Shown here in pieces: positions 39,890-50,580 of a DNA stretch of 64,000 bases. The notes under the pieces are model-generated. The model searched no databases and had not been told where the DNA came from. It worked only from the letters and a program-made list of their open reading frames with translations. The stretch lies in assembly GCF_006364435.1 (NCBI RefSeq), contig NZ_CP040977.1, positions 496,001 to 560,000 of the forward strand, given 5' to 3'. Every line of letters starts with the position of its first letter. Position 1 is the first letter of the stretch. Source of the stretch: Candidatus Methylopumilus universalis (GTDB lineage Bacteria; Pseudomonadota; Gammaproteobacteria; Burkholderiales; Methylophilaceae). Made by a program: the position numbers and the translations under genes.

Positions 39890-39945
39890 TGCATTATTTG
39901 TGTGCATAAAAACATTAATTCATAAAAATGCACATAAATAGTGCT
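39890..39945 (+). promoter_or_regulatory. Two NtrC-like sites upstream of amtB
   Basis: Two 17-base elements, at 39890-39906 (TGCATTATTTGTGTGCA) and 39929-39945 (TGCACATAAATAGTGCT), resemble the NtrC operator TGCAC-N7-GTGCA. The second matches the enteric consensus at 13 of 17 positions. The first keeps both outer half-sites. Their centres are 39 bases apart, and they lie 105-160 bases ahead of amtB, a gene usually controlled by nitrogen status. No good sigma54 promoter lies between them and the gene. Confidence 0.5.
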
Positions 39946-40050
39946 TAAAAATAGAAATTTTGAAAATTTTAAGATAAAAAAAACACAATTTCTTATTTTT
40001 ATTCATTCTTATATAAAATTATATTTAATTTAATACTCTAAAGATAAGGA

Positions 40051-41250
40051 ATGTCCGCCATGGATAACTTAATTGGTGCAAATGATGTTTTATTTGTTTT
40101 ATTGGGCGCGATTATGGTGCTTGCTATGCATGCGGGTTTTGCATTTCTAGAAGTGGGCACTGTGCGTCATAAAAATCAAGTCAATGCCCTTGTTAAAATC
40201 CTTGTCGATTTTTCAGTATCTACACTTGCCTACTTTTTTATAGGTTATGGCATTGCCTATGGGGTGAGTTTCTTATCACCTGCAGAAACATTGTCTGCTA
40301 AAAATGGCTATGAACTCGTAAAGTTTTTCTTTTTACTTACTTTTGCTGCAGCTATTCCTGCAATTATATCTGGGGGCATAGCTGAAAGAGCTAAATTCAA
40401 TTCTCAATTAGCAGCTACCTTCGCTTTGGTGGGTTTCGTATATCCATTTTTTGAGGGTATTGCTTGGAATAATCATTTAGGTGTCCAATCTTTCCTCGAA
40501 GGTAATTTTGGATTTAAATTCCACGATTTTGCAGGCTCAGTAGTTGTGCATGCAATGGGAGGCTGGATTGCTTTGGCGGCGGTTTTATTGCTTGGGGCAA
40601 GACATGGAAGATATGGTAAAGATGGAAGGCTTCAAGCTTACCCACCATCTAATATTCCCTTTTTAGCTTTAGGAGCTTGGATCTTAACTGTAGGGTGGTT
40701 TGGCTTTAACGTCATGTCAGCGCAAACAGCGAATGGTATTTCAGGGCTTGTAGCGATTAATTCTCTGATGGCATTAGCAGGGGGCACCATAGCAGCTCTT
40801 ATCGTTGGAAAAAATGATCCTGGCTTTATTCATAATGGACCTCTTGCAGGCCTTGTTGCGGTGTGTGCAGGATCAGATATTTTTCATCCCATAGGCGCTC
40901 TTATGACTGGCTTAGTTGCAGGCATTCTTTTTGTATGGGCTTTTACCCTTACACAAAACCGTTTAAAAATTGATGATGTATTGGGCGTGTGGCCATTGCA
41001 TGGACTTTGTGGTGCTTGGGGTGGTATTGCCGCTGGTATTTTTGGATCTACTTATTTTGGTGGCATGGGAGGTGTTAGTTTTGCATCTCAACTTATAGGA
41101 ACTTTATTAGGCGTATTTACAGCGCTTGCCGGGGGATTTTTAGTTTACGGCATTATTAAGTATTTCTTTGGGATTCGACTAACGCAAGAAGAAGAATTTA
41201 ATGGCGCTGATATTTCGATTCATAAAATTGCAGCTAATTCAGAAGATTAA
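40051..41250 (+). CDS. amtB: Ammonium transporter
   Basis: Membrane channel-type ammonium transporter of the Amt/Rh family. Eleven hydrophobic segments are expected in the 399 residues. The twin histidines of the pore are present as His167 (VVVHAMGGW) and His317 (PLHGLCGAWGG), one position from the E. coli numbering. The SGGIAERAKFNSQ motif is conserved. There is no cleavable signal peptide. An AAGGA ribosome-binding site precedes the ATG. The usual partner glnK (PII) is not adjacent, so any GlnK control would come from elsewhere. The upstream region has two NtrC-like sites. Confidence 0.95.
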   Translation: MSAMDNLIGANDVLFVLLGAIMVLAMHAGFAFLEVGTVRHKNQVNALVKILVDFSVSTLAYFFIGYGIAYGVSFLSPAETLSAKNGYELVKFFFLLTFAAAIPAIISGGIAERAKFNSQLAATFALVGFVYPFFEGIAWNNHLGVQSFLEGNFGFKFHDFAGSVVVHAMGGWIALAAVLLLGARHGRYGKDGRLQAYPPSNIPFLALGAWILTVGWFGFNVMSAQTANGISGLVAINSLMALAGGTIAALIVGKNDPGFIHNGPLAGLVAVCAGSDIFHPIGALMTGLVAGILFVWAFTLTQNRLKIDDVLGVWPLHGLCGAWGGIAAGIFGSTYFGGMGGVSFASQLIGTLLGVFTALAGGFLVYGIIKYFFGIRLTQEEEFNGADISIHKIAANSED

Positions 41251-41280
41251 TCTTATCTCTTAAAAGCATTACCTGATGCC

Positions 41281-41976
41281 ATGTTAAAATTTCCCATGGC
41301 AAAATTTCACATCATTATTCCAGCAGCAGGCTCAGGTTCAAGAATGGGGTTGGGCCAACCCAAACAGTACCTTAAAATTCATAAAAAAACTTTCATTGAA
41401 AGAGTAATTCGAGTTTTTGAAAATATCTCTCACGTCGACTCTATTCATATTGCTCTTCACCCAAATGATGATATGTGGAATACACTCAATCTTTCTTTGT
41501 CATCTAAAGTTAGCACGCATTATTGTGGCGGTGACTCTCGAGCTAAGACGGTCCTGAATACATTAGAAACTATAAAAAAACATACGGACGAGAATGATTG
41601 GATTTTAGTTCATGATGCGGCCCGCCCAGGCATTCAAGAAAAAGATGTTATTCATCTAATAGAGACTTTAAAAAATGATCCCGTAGGTGGCTTACTTGCT
41701 TACCCTATAGCTGACACTATAAAAAAATCTGACAAAGAAGATAGAGTTATTGATTCGCCAGTAAGAGATCATTTATGGCAAGCGCAAACACCACAAATGT
41801 ATAGGTATAGAATGTTAACCGAGGCACTTAAGTCATTTAATGGCATTCCAACCGATGAGTCTCAAGCAATCGAGAGTTTAGGAATGAAACCAAAATTAAT
41901 TAAAGGTGATTTTAGAAATTTTAAAGTAACTTACCAAGAAGACCTTAATATTCTTGAACATTTAATAACTGAATAG
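41281..41976 (+). CDS. ispD: 2-C-methyl-D-erythritol 4-phosphate cytidylyltransferase
   Basis: Third step of the MEP isoprenoid pathway: couples MEP with CTP. The nucleotide-binding start IIPAAGSGSRMGLGQPKQYL, VHDAARPGI and DHLWQAQTPQMYRY are typical. Two starts are possible, the ATG at 41281 (231 residues) or the ATG at 41296, which gives the more usual MAKFHIIIPAAGSG start; neither has a strong Shine-Dalgarno sequence. ispF follows after six bases. The substrate CTP is made by pyrG at the start of the window. Confidence 0.94.
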   Translation: MLKFPMAKFHIIIPAAGSGSRMGLGQPKQYLKIHKKTFIERVIRVFENISHVDSIHIALHPNDDMWNTLNLSLSSKVSTHYCGGDSRAKTVLNTLETIKKHTDENDWILVHDAARPGIQEKDVIHLIETLKNDPVGGLLAYPIADTIKKSDKEDRVIDSPVRDHLWQAQTPQMYRYRMLTEALKSFNGIPTDESQAIESLGMKPKLIKGDFRNFKVTYQEDLNILEHLITE

Positions 41977-41982
41977 GTATTT

Positions 41983-42462
41983 ATGATGATAAAAGTGGGG
42001 CAAGGTTTTGATGTTCATCAGTTAGTTAGTGGAAGAAGGTGCATTATTGGGGGGGTGGAAATCCCTTTTCATAAAGGATTAGACGGCCATTCAGATGCTG
42101 ATGTTCTTTTACATGCAATTGCAGATGCAATTCTTGGTGCTGCTGGTTTAGGAGATATAGGCCAGCATTTTCCAAATACAGACCCCTCTATTAAGGATAT
42201 AGACTCCAGAGATATTTTAAAAAAAGTAATTTTATTAATTCAAGAAAAAAAATACTCGATTATTAATATTGATGCCACGGTGATTTGTGAATTACCTAAA
42301 TTGGCACCGTATATTGATCGCATGAAAAATAATATCGCATTAGATTGCGGTCTTGATATCAAAGCAGTCAATGTGAAAGCAACAACAACTGAAACTCTTG
42401 GATTTACTGGAAGAGGCGAAGGTATTGCAGCTCAAGCTATTTGTTTGATAGAGTCGCAATAA
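41983..42462 (+). CDS. ispF: 2-C-methyl-D-erythritol 2,4-cyclodiphosphate synthase
   Basis: Trimeric zinc enzyme of the MEP pathway that cyclises CDP-ME 2-phosphate. Conserved segments are GQGFDVHQLV with the metal-binding Asp-His pair, LDGHSDADVLLHAIADAILGAAGLGDIGQHFP, and the C-terminal VKATTTETLGFTGRGEGIAAQA. Its length of 159 is typical. It is co-transcribed with ispD (six-base gap). The ABC transporter start follows five bases after its stop. IspE, which acts between IspD and IspF, is elsewhere. Confidence 0.96.
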   Translation: MMIKVGQGFDVHQLVSGRRCIIGGVEIPFHKGLDGHSDADVLLHAIADAILGAAGLGDIGQHFPNTDPSIKDIDSRDILKKVILLIQEKKYSIINIDATVICELPKLAPYIDRMKNNIALDCGLDIKAVNVKATTTETLGFTGRGEGIAAQAICLIESQ

Positions 42463-42467
42463 GTTTT

Positions 42468-44297
42468 ATGTTTCAACGCTTTGAAAAACTCCTTAATCCT
42501 TTCCCCGAGTACTTTTTAACCACGCCACCCAAAACCCTGTTGTTGTTTGTATGGGCATGCACTAAAAATCTTAGGTGGCTCATTTTATTTATGGCCCTAT
42601 TAACAGCGGTGATAGGGAGCTTTGAAGCTATTTTATTCTCATATATGGGTTCTTTGATTGACTTACTAAATCATTCAAGCCCAGAAAATTTTTGGTCTCA
42701 AAATACTTCTATGCTTATTTCAGCATCAGTAGTTTTAATCTTAAGTACATTACTTGTTTTATTCCAAACCTTAATTAAACATCAATCCCTTGCAGGTGCA
42801 TTTCCAATGCGAATGCGTTGGAATTTTCACCGATTACTTCTTAATCAGAGTATGAATTTTTATCACAATGAATTTGCAGGGAGGGTTGCTGCAAAAGTGA
42901 TGCAAACTGCTCTTGCGGTTAGGGATTTATGGTTCATTTTGGCTGACATTTTGGTCTATGTAGTTATTTATTTTTTAACGATGATTTTTGTTGTAGGCCA
43001 ATTTAATTTGATACTAATGCTTCCATTTCTTAGCTGGTTTCTTTTGTATATTTTGGTCCTTATTTATTTTGTACCCCGCTTAAGTAAATTGTCGAGAAAT
43101 CAAGCTGATGCAAGGTCATTAATGACGGGGCGCATTACAGATGCTTATACGAATATAAGCACCATTAAACTCTTCTCGCATGCTGGACGAGAAGCGAACT
43201 TTGCTAAAGTTGCAATGAATGATTTTTTAGGCGCTGTAAATATGCAAATGCGATTAGTCAGTTGGATTGAAATTATTAATCATTTTTTAAGTATGTTACT
43301 TGTGATTGGGACAGGTATTGTTTCAATTTGGCTTTGGTCGAAGAATGAAATCATGGTGGGAGTGGTCGCAACTTCTACAGCAATGGCTTTGAGATTGAAT
43401 GGCATATCGCACTGGGTCATGTGGGAAATGACATCCTTATATGAGCAAGTTGGAACTCTTCAAGACGGCCTCAATACACTTTCAATTCATCAAGAAATTC
43501 AAGATGTTGAAAATGCAGAAGATCTCATCATCAAAAAAGCTTCAGTTTCATTTAAAAATATTGTTTTTAATTATCCTAATCAAAAAACATCAGTCATTCA
43601 TAATTTTTCATTGAATATCAAGCCTGGAGAAAAAGTTGGTCTAGTAGGTAAGTCTGGATCAGGTAAATCTACACTCGTAAATTTATTATTGCGATTTTAT
43701 GACCTTAAATCAGGTGTAATTACTATCGACAATCAAGATATATCAAAAGTAAATCAAAATAGCTTGAGAGAAAAGATTGGTATGGTTACACAAGATACAT
43801 CCTTACTTCACCGCTCAGTTAAAGACAATATAGTTTATGGACGGCCTAATGCCACTCGAAACGAAATGATTGGCGCAGCAAAAAGAGCTAAAGCTCATGA
43901 TTTTATAATGCGACTGGAAGATAATCTTTCTAGAAAAGGCTATGAAGCTCATGTCGGAGAAAGAGGTGTTAAGTTGTCGGGTGGTCAAAGGCAACGTATT
44001 TCTATTGCAAGAGTTATGTTGAAAGATGCACCTATATTGTTATTAGATGAAGCGACAAGCGCACTTGATTCTGAAATTGAAGTTGTAATTCAACAAAGTC
44101 TTTATCAATTAATGGAAGGTAAGACGGTAATCGCAATTGCACATCGACTATCAACGATTGCTGCAATGGATAGGCTTATTGTGATTGATAAAGGCAAAAT
44201 TATTGAAGAGGGGTCTCATAATGAGCTTATTAAAAAGAAAGGGTTGTATGCGAGACTTTGGAAGCATCAAAGTGGAGGCTTTTTAGGCGAAGCTTAA
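42468..44297 (+). CDS. ABC exporter, fused permease and ATPase (ABCB/MsbA-like)
   Basis: Half-transporter of about 609 residues. The N-terminal half has about six transmembrane helices (for example LILFMALLTAVIGSFEAILFSYMGS and the pair around DLWFILADILVYVVIYFLTMIFVV). The C-terminal ATPase has Walker A GKSGSGKST, signature LSGGQRQRISIARVML and Walker B ILLLDEATSALDSE. The type includes lipid flippases and multidrug exporters, and the substrate is unknown. I choose the ATG at 42468, because the longer TTG start at 42441 would run inside ispF. Co-transcription with ispDF is likely. It overlaps the convergent Smr gene by four bases. Confidence 0.88.
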   Translation: MFQRFEKLLNPFPEYFLTTPPKTLLLFVWACTKNLRWLILFMALLTAVIGSFEAILFSYMGSLIDLLNHSSPENFWSQNTSMLISASVVLILSTLLVLFQTLIKHQSLAGAFPMRMRWNFHRLLLNQSMNFYHNEFAGRVAAKVMQTALAVRDLWFILADILVYVVIYFLTMIFVVGQFNLILMLPFLSWFLLYILVLIYFVPRLSKLSRNQADARSLMTGRITDAYTNISTIKLFSHAGREANFAKVAMNDFLGAVNMQMRLVSWIEIINHFLSMLLVIGTGIVSIWLWSKNEIMVGVVATSTAMALRLNGISHWVMWEMTSLYEQVGTLQDGLNTLSIHQEIQDVENAEDLIIKKASVSFKNIVFNYPNQKTSVIHNFSLNIKPGEKVGLVGKSGSGKSTLVNLLLRFYDLKSGVITIDNQDISKVNQNSLREKIGMVTQDTSLLHRSVKDNIVYGRPNATRNEMIGAAKRAKAHDFIMRLEDNLSRKGYEAHVGERGVKLSGGQRQRISIARVMLKDAPILLLDEATSALDSEIEVVIQQSLYQLMEGKTVIAIAHRLSTIAAMDRLIVIDKGKIIEEGSHNELIKKKGLYARLWKHQSGGFLGEA

Positions 44298-44848
44298 TGC
44301 GCAGTTAATAAAACAATAACTGCTCCACTCCCTCCGTCGTGAGCTCGAGCTTGAGCGTATGCGATGACTTCTTCTTTTTGCGCTAACCAATGCTTAAGTT
44401 TATTTTTAAGAATGGGTTCTTTGTTTTTAGAGTTATAACCTTTTCCATGCACGATACGAACGCAGCGTATATTATTTTTTTTACATTCAGCTATAAAGTG
44501 AACTACATATGCTTTCGCTTCATCGGAAATCATGCCATGAAGATCAATAGATTTTTGAACGACCCAGTAACCTTTCCTTAGTTTTTTTAAGACATCGGGC
44601 GAGTGACCTTGCCTGATATAGAAAAGCTCCTCACCATTTTCAATATCATGCAGCGGCTCGTAATGATCGCTAATAGAATCAATCAGCGCTTGTTTTTCAT
44701 CCCTAATAAAATTTAGAGGTACGGGCTTGGGTTTTTTTTGAGGTGCTTTATGTTCTTTTTTTTTCGAACTGATTTTTAATGGAGTTGCGCCTTTAATGGC
44801 TTCCCTGAATAAATCAATTTCGTCTTTCTCATTTTCATTTTTTGCCAT
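44294..44848 (-). CDS. Smr domain protein (SmrA/YdaL-like endonuclease)
   Basis: Protein of 184 residues. The first 100 are basic and proline-rich and probably flexible. The C-terminal Smr domain (about 105-184) has the family motifs IDLHGMISDEAK, RIVHGKGYNS and DGGSGAVIVLL. Stand-alone Smr proteins are DNA- or RNA-nicking endonucleases in the cases tested; SmrB is linked to cleavage of mRNA at collided ribosomes. Which of these applies here is not clear. It follows trxB by four bases on the minus strand. Confidence 0.88.
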   Translation of the reverse strand: MAKNENEKDEIDLFREAIKGATPLKISSKKKEHKAPQKKPKPVPLNFIRDEKQALIDSISDHYEPLHDIENGEELFYIRQGHSPDVLKKLRKGYWVVQKSIDLHGMISDEAKAYVVHFIAECKKNNIRCVRIVHGKGYNSKNKEPILKNKLKHWLAQKEEVIAYAQARAHDGGSGAVIVLLTAH

Positions 44849-44852
44849 GACA

Positions 44853-45830
<978 letters not shown>

Positions 45831-45911
45831 TCAATTTTAGTTTTCATCGTCTGATTAAGCAAACCTATTTTTGACAGAAGGGCCTTTTTTTGAGGCTTTT
45901 TTCATCATTTT

Positions 45912-48263
45912 TTGGCACTTCAAACTGATATAATTGATGAAACATTCCGAGCACTTATAACCTTGTTTTTTAAAAAAAAATCAGAATCTGGAAAAGCTAG
46001 CCAAACTCCACAGGATAATAAACTTAGTGGGATTAAAAGTAAGCTCACACGCGAAGCTTGGTGGTTAAGTTTAATTTTTTTAGGCTTTTATTTAACCATC
46101 ACCCTTGCGACATACTCTAGCCAAGATCCGTCGTGGTCTCATAGCGTCAGTGGCACACATTCAATTCATAATGCTGGCGGAATTATTGGTTCGTATTTAT
46201 CTGATTTACTCCTCTATATTTTCGGTTTATCAAGCTGGTGGCTGAGTTTCTTATGTTTCTTTAGTATTTGGCTTCTCTACCCTCAATACAATAAAGATTT
46301 AAAAGGCTATCGCTCTTTTTTGCTTTTTAATTATTTTGGTTTCTTTCTATTAATTTCTGCTTCATCTGCTTTTGAAGCAGGTCACTTAATAGACCTTCCA
46401 GCCCAATTTCCACTAAGCCAAGGCGGCTTGCTTGGAAGATTATTCGACCAAGCATTGCGTTCGTCTTTAGGTTATGTCGGCTCAAGTATTTTCTTGATCA
46501 CATCGATTGCGATCGGATTCAGCTTATTTACAGGATGGTCATGGCTTAAAATTTCAGAGCATTCTGGACACTTTACTTTCGCTCTATTCCAAAGAGGTCA
46601 GTATCGATATAGAGATTGGCAAGATCGCAAACATGGGAGAATTATTGAGCAGCAGAGATTAGAGCTCTTAGAGAGTGAACGAAGAAAATCTGAAAATAGA
46701 TCCCCAGTTAATATTGAGTCTCCGGACGTACAAATTAAAAAGAGTGAGCGCGTACAAAAAGAGAAACAAATTCCATTATTTAATTTTAGTGACAATTTAC
46801 TACCACCTCTTCATCTTCTAGATCAGCCATCTCATCAAGTCGAACCTCAATCACCAGAAACAATTGAATTTATATCCCGACTCATTGAAAAGAAATTAAT
46901 GGACTTTGGTATTGAAGCCAAAGTAATTTCAGCCCAACCTGGTCCTGTGATTACCCGTTATGAGTTTGAGCCAGCACCAGGGGTTAAGGGTAGTCAAGTC
47001 ACTAACTTATCGAAAGATTTAGCGCGCGCATTGTCTGTAGTGAGTGTTCGTGTTGTTGAAACCATTCCTGGTAAAACATGTATGGGCTTAGAGATACCCA
47101 ATCCTAAAAGGCAGATTGTTTACTTGTCTGAAATTATGAGCTCTCAAACCTTTGCAGATACGAGCGCTTCTCTCACAATTGCTTTAGGAAAAGATATTTC
47201 TGGTCGCCCAGAGGTTGCTGATTTATCGAAAATGCCACATGTATTAATTGCAGGTACTACGGGTTCGGGTAAGTCGGTTGCGATCAATGCATTAATTTTA
47301 AGTCTACTTTACAAGGCCAACTCTGAAAAAGTGAGGATGATTTTCATTGATCCTAAAATGCTTGAGTTATCTGTTTATGAAGGAATACCGCACTTATTAG
47401 CGCCGGTCGTAACTGATATGCGTCAAGCTGCCAACGCATTAAATTGGTGTGTAGGTGAAATGGAAAGACGTTATAAGCTGATGTCGATGTTGGGCGTTCG
47501 AAACTTAGCTGGTTACAATCAAAAAATTAAAGACAGCATGAAGGATGGCTCTCCTATTGCAGATCCTGTAAACCCAGAAAATACTGAACCATTATCTGAA
47601 ATGCCACTGATTGTGATTGTGATTGATGAGCTTGCAGATTTAATGATGGTAGTAGGCAAAAAAATTGAAGAGCTCATTGCTAGACTTGCTCAAAAAGCTA
47701 GAGCTTCTGGTATCCATTTAGTGTTAGCTACACAAAGACCATCAGTAGACGTGATCACAGGACTCATTAAAGCTAATATTCCTGCAAGAATTGCATTCCA
47801 GGTATCTAGCAAAATTGATTCCAGAACAATCTTAGATCAAATGGGTGCCGAGACGTTACTTGGACAGGGTGATATGTTATATCAGCCAGCAGGCTCAGGT
47901 TATCCTCAAAGAATTCACGGAGCATTTGTTTCTGATCAAGAAGTACATAAAGTTGTGAGCTATCTTAAGTCACATGGTGAGCCAAATTATATTGAAGGTA
48001 TTTTAACCAATGAAACTTCAGAGAGCGGGGATTATGGCGACTCATCTTCGAATTTCTCAGGCGAAAAAGATCCGCTTTATGATGAGGCTGTGGAATTGGT
48101 ATTGCGAACAAGAAAGCCATCCATCTCTTCAGTTCAAAGACACTTGCGTATTGGATATAACCGTGCCGCAAGAATTATTGAGGATATGGAAAGAGCCGGA
48201 CTTGTTTCAGCAATGCAAAGCAATGGTAATAGAGATATCCTAGCTCCAAATCAAAATGAATAA
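45912..48263 (+). CDS. ftsK: DNA translocase FtsK
   Basis: Septal DNA pump that clears the chromosome terminus and activates XerCD. Four transmembrane segments lie in the first 200 residues. They are followed by a short charged linker, the motor domain with Walker [13 protein letters not shown] and Walker [15 protein letters not shown], and a C-terminal winged-helix gamma domain ([43 protein letters not shown]) that reads KOPS. At 783 residues or fewer it has the compact form, without the long E. coli linker. The start is uncertain. The TTG at 45912 is the most upstream option. A TATAAT box at 45929-45934 suggests transcription may begin later, favouring the in-frame TTG at 45963. Confidence 0.93.
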   Translation: MALQTDIIDETFRALITLFFKKKSESGKASQTPQDNKLSGIKSKLTREAWWLSLIFLGFYLTITLATYSSQDPSWSHSVSGTHSIHNAGGIIGSYLSDLLLYIFGLSSWWLSFLCFFSIWLLYPQYNKDLKGYRSFLLFNYFGFFLLISASSAFEAGHLIDLPAQFPLSQGGLLGRLFDQALRSSLGYVGSSIFLITSIAIGFSLFTGWSWLKISEHSGHFTFALFQRGQYRYRDWQDRKHGRIIEQQRLELLESERRKSENRSPVNIESPDVQIKKSERVQKEKQIPLFNFSDNLLPPLHLLDQPSHQVEPQSPETIEFISRLIEKKLMDFGIEAKVISAQPGPVITRYEFEPAPGVKGSQVTNLSKDLARALSVVSVRVVETIPGKTCMGLEIPNPKRQIVYLSEIMSSQTFADTSASLTIALGKDISGRPEVADLSKMPHVLIAGTTGSGKSVAINALILSLLYKANSEKVRMIFIDPKMLELSVYEGIPHLLAPVVTDMRQAANALNWCVGEMERRYKLMSMLGVRNLAGYNQKIKDSMKDGSPIADPVNPENTEPLSEMPLIVIVIDELADLMMVVGKKIEELIARLAQKARASGIHLVLATQRPSVDVITGLIKANIPARIAFQVSSKIDSRTILDQMGAETLLGQGDMLYQPAGSGYPQRIHGAFVSDQEVHKVVSYLKSHGEPNYIEGILTNETSESGDYGDSSSNFSGEKDPLYDEAVELVLRTRKPSISSVQRHLRIGYNRAARIIEDMERAGLVSAMQSNGNRDILAPNQNE
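45927..45934 (+). promoter_or_regulatory. Candidate extended -10 promoter for ftsK
   Basis: TATAAT at 45929-45934 is perfect to consensus and is preceded by TG one base upstream (TGATATAAT), an extended -10. No good -35 box lies 17 bases upstream. It sits inside the longest ftsK frame, which is the main reason to doubt the most upstream start codon. Perfect -10 boxes also arise by chance in AT-rich DNA. Confidence 0.35.
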
Positions 48264-49263
48264 ACTGTTTTTTGTTTTTCTAATGCTTTCTTTAAATGTA
48301 TTTGCAGAAGGCATCTCAGATCTAAATGCTTTTGTAAATAATGTATCAAGCATGTCTTCTGAATTTAGTCAGGTTGTTTTAGATAAAAAGGGTTCTAAAC
48401 TTCAAGATGTTGAAGGTGTAATGCTATTTAAAAGACCTAACAAGTTTAGATGGGATTATTTAAAGCCATATCAAAATCAAATTATCAGCGATGGTGATCG
48501 ATTGTATATGTACGATCAAGATCTTAGACAAGTTTCTATTAATTCGATAGCCAAAGTGGGCGGCTCAACTCCGCTTTTAATTATCGCAGGCAAAAACATT
48601 GAAAAATATTTCACTCTTAAAAATATAGAATCTCAGGCTGGAGATGAATCCAGTCAAAATATTAAATGGGTCGAGGCTATTCCGAAGGAAGAAGGTGCTG
48701 GATTTAGTAAAGTCATGCTTGGTTTAACTGAAAATAAATTATCAGTGATGAAAATTGTTGATGCATTTGAACATATAACAACGATTAGCTTTAAGAATGC
48801 TAAATACAATGTGAGCTTATCTGATAATGATTTTTTATTCAAACTGCCTAATGGTGTTGACGTTGTTCAAAATGGCGGTGTACCAACCAATTTATCGACA
48901 ACTTCTAATCCTAATAAAAATAAAGACGCGGAGTTAATTGCTTTTGCTAATGACTGGGCGAATGCGTGGTCAGCTAAAGATATCGATCTTTATTTAAGTA
49001 AATATGCACAAGATTTTAAAACTCCTAATGGCGGTGCATTTTCTTTGTGGCAAACCTCAAGGAGACAAAAAATTTCTTCTCAAGGAAAGATTCTCGTTGA
49101 AATAGAAGATATAAAACTAAGCATGAAGACCGAAAATTCTGCTCGCATACAATTTAAACAAAAATATACCTCCGATAAGCTGACTGAGATGTCTAATAAA
49201 TCGCTCGTAGTTAAAAAAATTGATGGCCGTTGGTTAATTCAAGAAGAAATCTCAGGTAAATAA
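48256..49263 (+). CDS. lolA: Outer-membrane lipoprotein carrier LolA with extra NTF2-like domain
   Basis: Periplasmic carrier that takes lipoproteins from LolCDE to LolB. A signal peptide (residues 1-17, [17 protein letters not shown]) is followed by a complete LolA domain (about 18-200), including the [23 protein letters not shown] region. The usual protein is about 205 residues, but this one is 335. After a Thr/Ser/Asn-rich linker (about 208-222), residues 224-335 look like an NTF2/SnoaL-type domain of the Cds6 kind seen in some L,D-transpeptidases and TPR proteins ([25 protein letters not shown] and WLIQEEISG). The frame is continuous, so the two are one polypeptide. It overlaps ftsK by eight bases, and rarA follows after five. 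Confidence 0.9.
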   Translation: MNKLFFVFLMLSLNVFAEGISDLNAFVNNVSSMSSEFSQVVLDKKGSKLQDVEGVMLFKRPNKFRWDYLKPYQNQIISDGDRLYMYDQDLRQVSINSIAKVGGSTPLLIIAGKNIEKYFTLKNIESQAGDESSQNIKWVEAIPKEEGAGFSKVMLGLTENKLSVMKIVDAFEHITTISFKNAKYNVSLSDNDFLFKLPNGVDVVQNGGVPTNLSTTSNPNKNKDAELIAFANDWANAWSAKDIDLYLSKYAQDFKTPNGGAFSLWQTSRRQKISSQGKILVEIEDIKLSMKTENSARIQFKQKYTSDKLTEMSNKSLVVKKIDGRWLIQEEISGK

Positions 49264-49268
49264 CACCA

Positions 49269-50573
49269 ATGAATCAAATGTTCGAACCTAATCAATCTCA
49301 ATTGCCACTTGCTGAGTATTTAAGGCCTAAATTTGTTGGCGAAATAGCAGGACAAAAACATATTTTAGGTGAGGGCAAGTCTTTGCGTGTAGCTATTGAA
49401 TCTGGCAATTTACCTTCAATGATTTTATGGGGGCCGCCAGGCGTAGGAAAAACTACTATTGCTCGAGTCATCGCTAATTCTATTGATGCAGAATTTATAT
49501 CTGTATCTGCAGTGCTATCTGGCGTTAAAGATATTCGAGAAGCTATAGATAAAGCCCAGCTTAATTTGCAGCAATATAATAAAAAAACAATTTTATTTGT
49601 AGATGAAGTTCATCGCTTTAATAAAAGTCAGCAAGATGCATTTTTGCTACATGTTGAATCAGGATTAATTACTTTTATTGGAGCGACTACAGAGAACCCA
49701 TCTTTTGAAGTTAATTCAGCTTTATTAAGTCGATCTCAAGTTTATGTTTTAAAAACGCTTGATGAAGAAGATCTTTTTTCAATTTATGAAAAAGCTAAGA
49801 TATACATTGCGCCAGAAATCGAGGTGGATCATGAAGCACAGCAAGAGATTATTGCTCATGTGAATGGCGATGCTAGAAGACTGCTCAATTTTCTAGAATT
49901 GCTCTTTAATACAGCAAAATCTTTAAAAGCCAATAAAATTGATCGAGACTTTTTAAAGAAAACAATTACAAGCAAGATACGACGTTTTGATAAAGGTGGA
50001 GATCAATTTTACGACCAAATTTCAGCGCTTCATAAATCTGTGAGAGGGTCTGATCCAAATGCTGCTTTATATTGGCTTCATCGTATGTTAGATGGAGGCG
50101 CTGATCCACTTTATTTGGCGAGAAGAATCGTTAGAATCGCTGTTGAGGACATAGGCTTAGCTGATCCAAAGGGGCAAACTATGGCGCTCGAAGCTTACCA
50201 GATATATGAACGCCTTGGTTCACCTGAGGGTGAGTTAGCGCTTTCTAACGCAGTGATTTACCTATCAATTGCCGCCAAAAGCAATGCGGCATATATGGCT
50301 TTTAATGAAGTAAAAGCATTTGTAGCCGAAGGAGATAATAGTGATGTACCAGTTCATCTTCGAAATGCCCCGACTAAGCTGATGAAAGAGTTAGATTACG
50401 GAAAAAACTACCGTTATGCTCACAATGAACCTGATGCTTATGCGGTGGGTGAAAAATATTTTCCAGATAATTTAGACCCTATTGAATTTTATAAGCCTAC
50501 AACTCGAGGATTAGAGGGTAAAATTCTCGAAAAAATGAATTATTTAAAATCTCAGGACAAGCAAAAGAAATAG
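49269..50573 (+). CDS. rarA: Replication-associated recombination protein A
   Basis: AAA+ ATPase of the RarA/MgsA/WRNIP1 family that acts at stalled replication forks. The start [22 protein letters not shown], Walker [10 protein letters not shown], Walker [20 protein letters not shown] and sensor [22 protein letters not shown] are typical. The C-terminal tetramerisation region has [33 protein letters not shown]. Length is 434. A second ATG three codons downstream is possible. Order ftsK-lolA-rarA-serS is the same as in E. coli. Confidence 0.95.
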   Translation: MNQMFEPNQSQLPLAEYLRPKFVGEIAGQKHILGEGKSLRVAIESGNLPSMILWGPPGVGKTTIARVIANSIDAEFISVSAVLSGVKDIREAIDKAQLNLQQYNKKTILFVDEVHRFNKSQQDAFLLHVESGLITFIGATTENPSFEVNSALLSRSQVYVLKTLDEEDLFSIYEKAKIYIAPEIEVDHEAQQEIIAHVNGDARRLLNFLELLFNTAKSLKANKIDRDFLKKTITSKIRRFDKGGDQFYDQISALHKSVRGSDPNAALYWLHRMLDGGADPLYLARRIVRIAVEDIGLADPKGQTMALEAYQIYERLGSPEGELALSNAVIYLSIAAKSNAAYMAFNEVKAFVAEGDNSDVPVHLRNAPTKLMKELDYGKNYRYAHNEPDAYAVGEKYFPDNLDPIEFYKPTTRGLEGKILEKMNYLKSQDKQKK

Positions 50574-50580
50574 GTTATTT

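Noticed and set aside
39878-39893. sigma54-like -24/-12 sequence (TGG-N10-TGCA) ahead of amtB
   Set aside because: The GG and GC spacing fits, but the rest of the -24 box does not match. It overlaps an NtrC-like site and lies about 150 bases from the gene. Kept only as a remark in the findings.
42441-42467. TTG start for the ABC exporter inside ispF
   Set aside because: It would add nine residues unlike the family, without a ribosome-binding site. The ATG at 42468 follows the ispF stop directly.
45879-45906. GCCT-loop-AGGC followed by TTTTTT, resembling a plus-strand terminator
   Set aside because: The stem is only four bases, and no plus-strand gene lies upstream for it to terminate.
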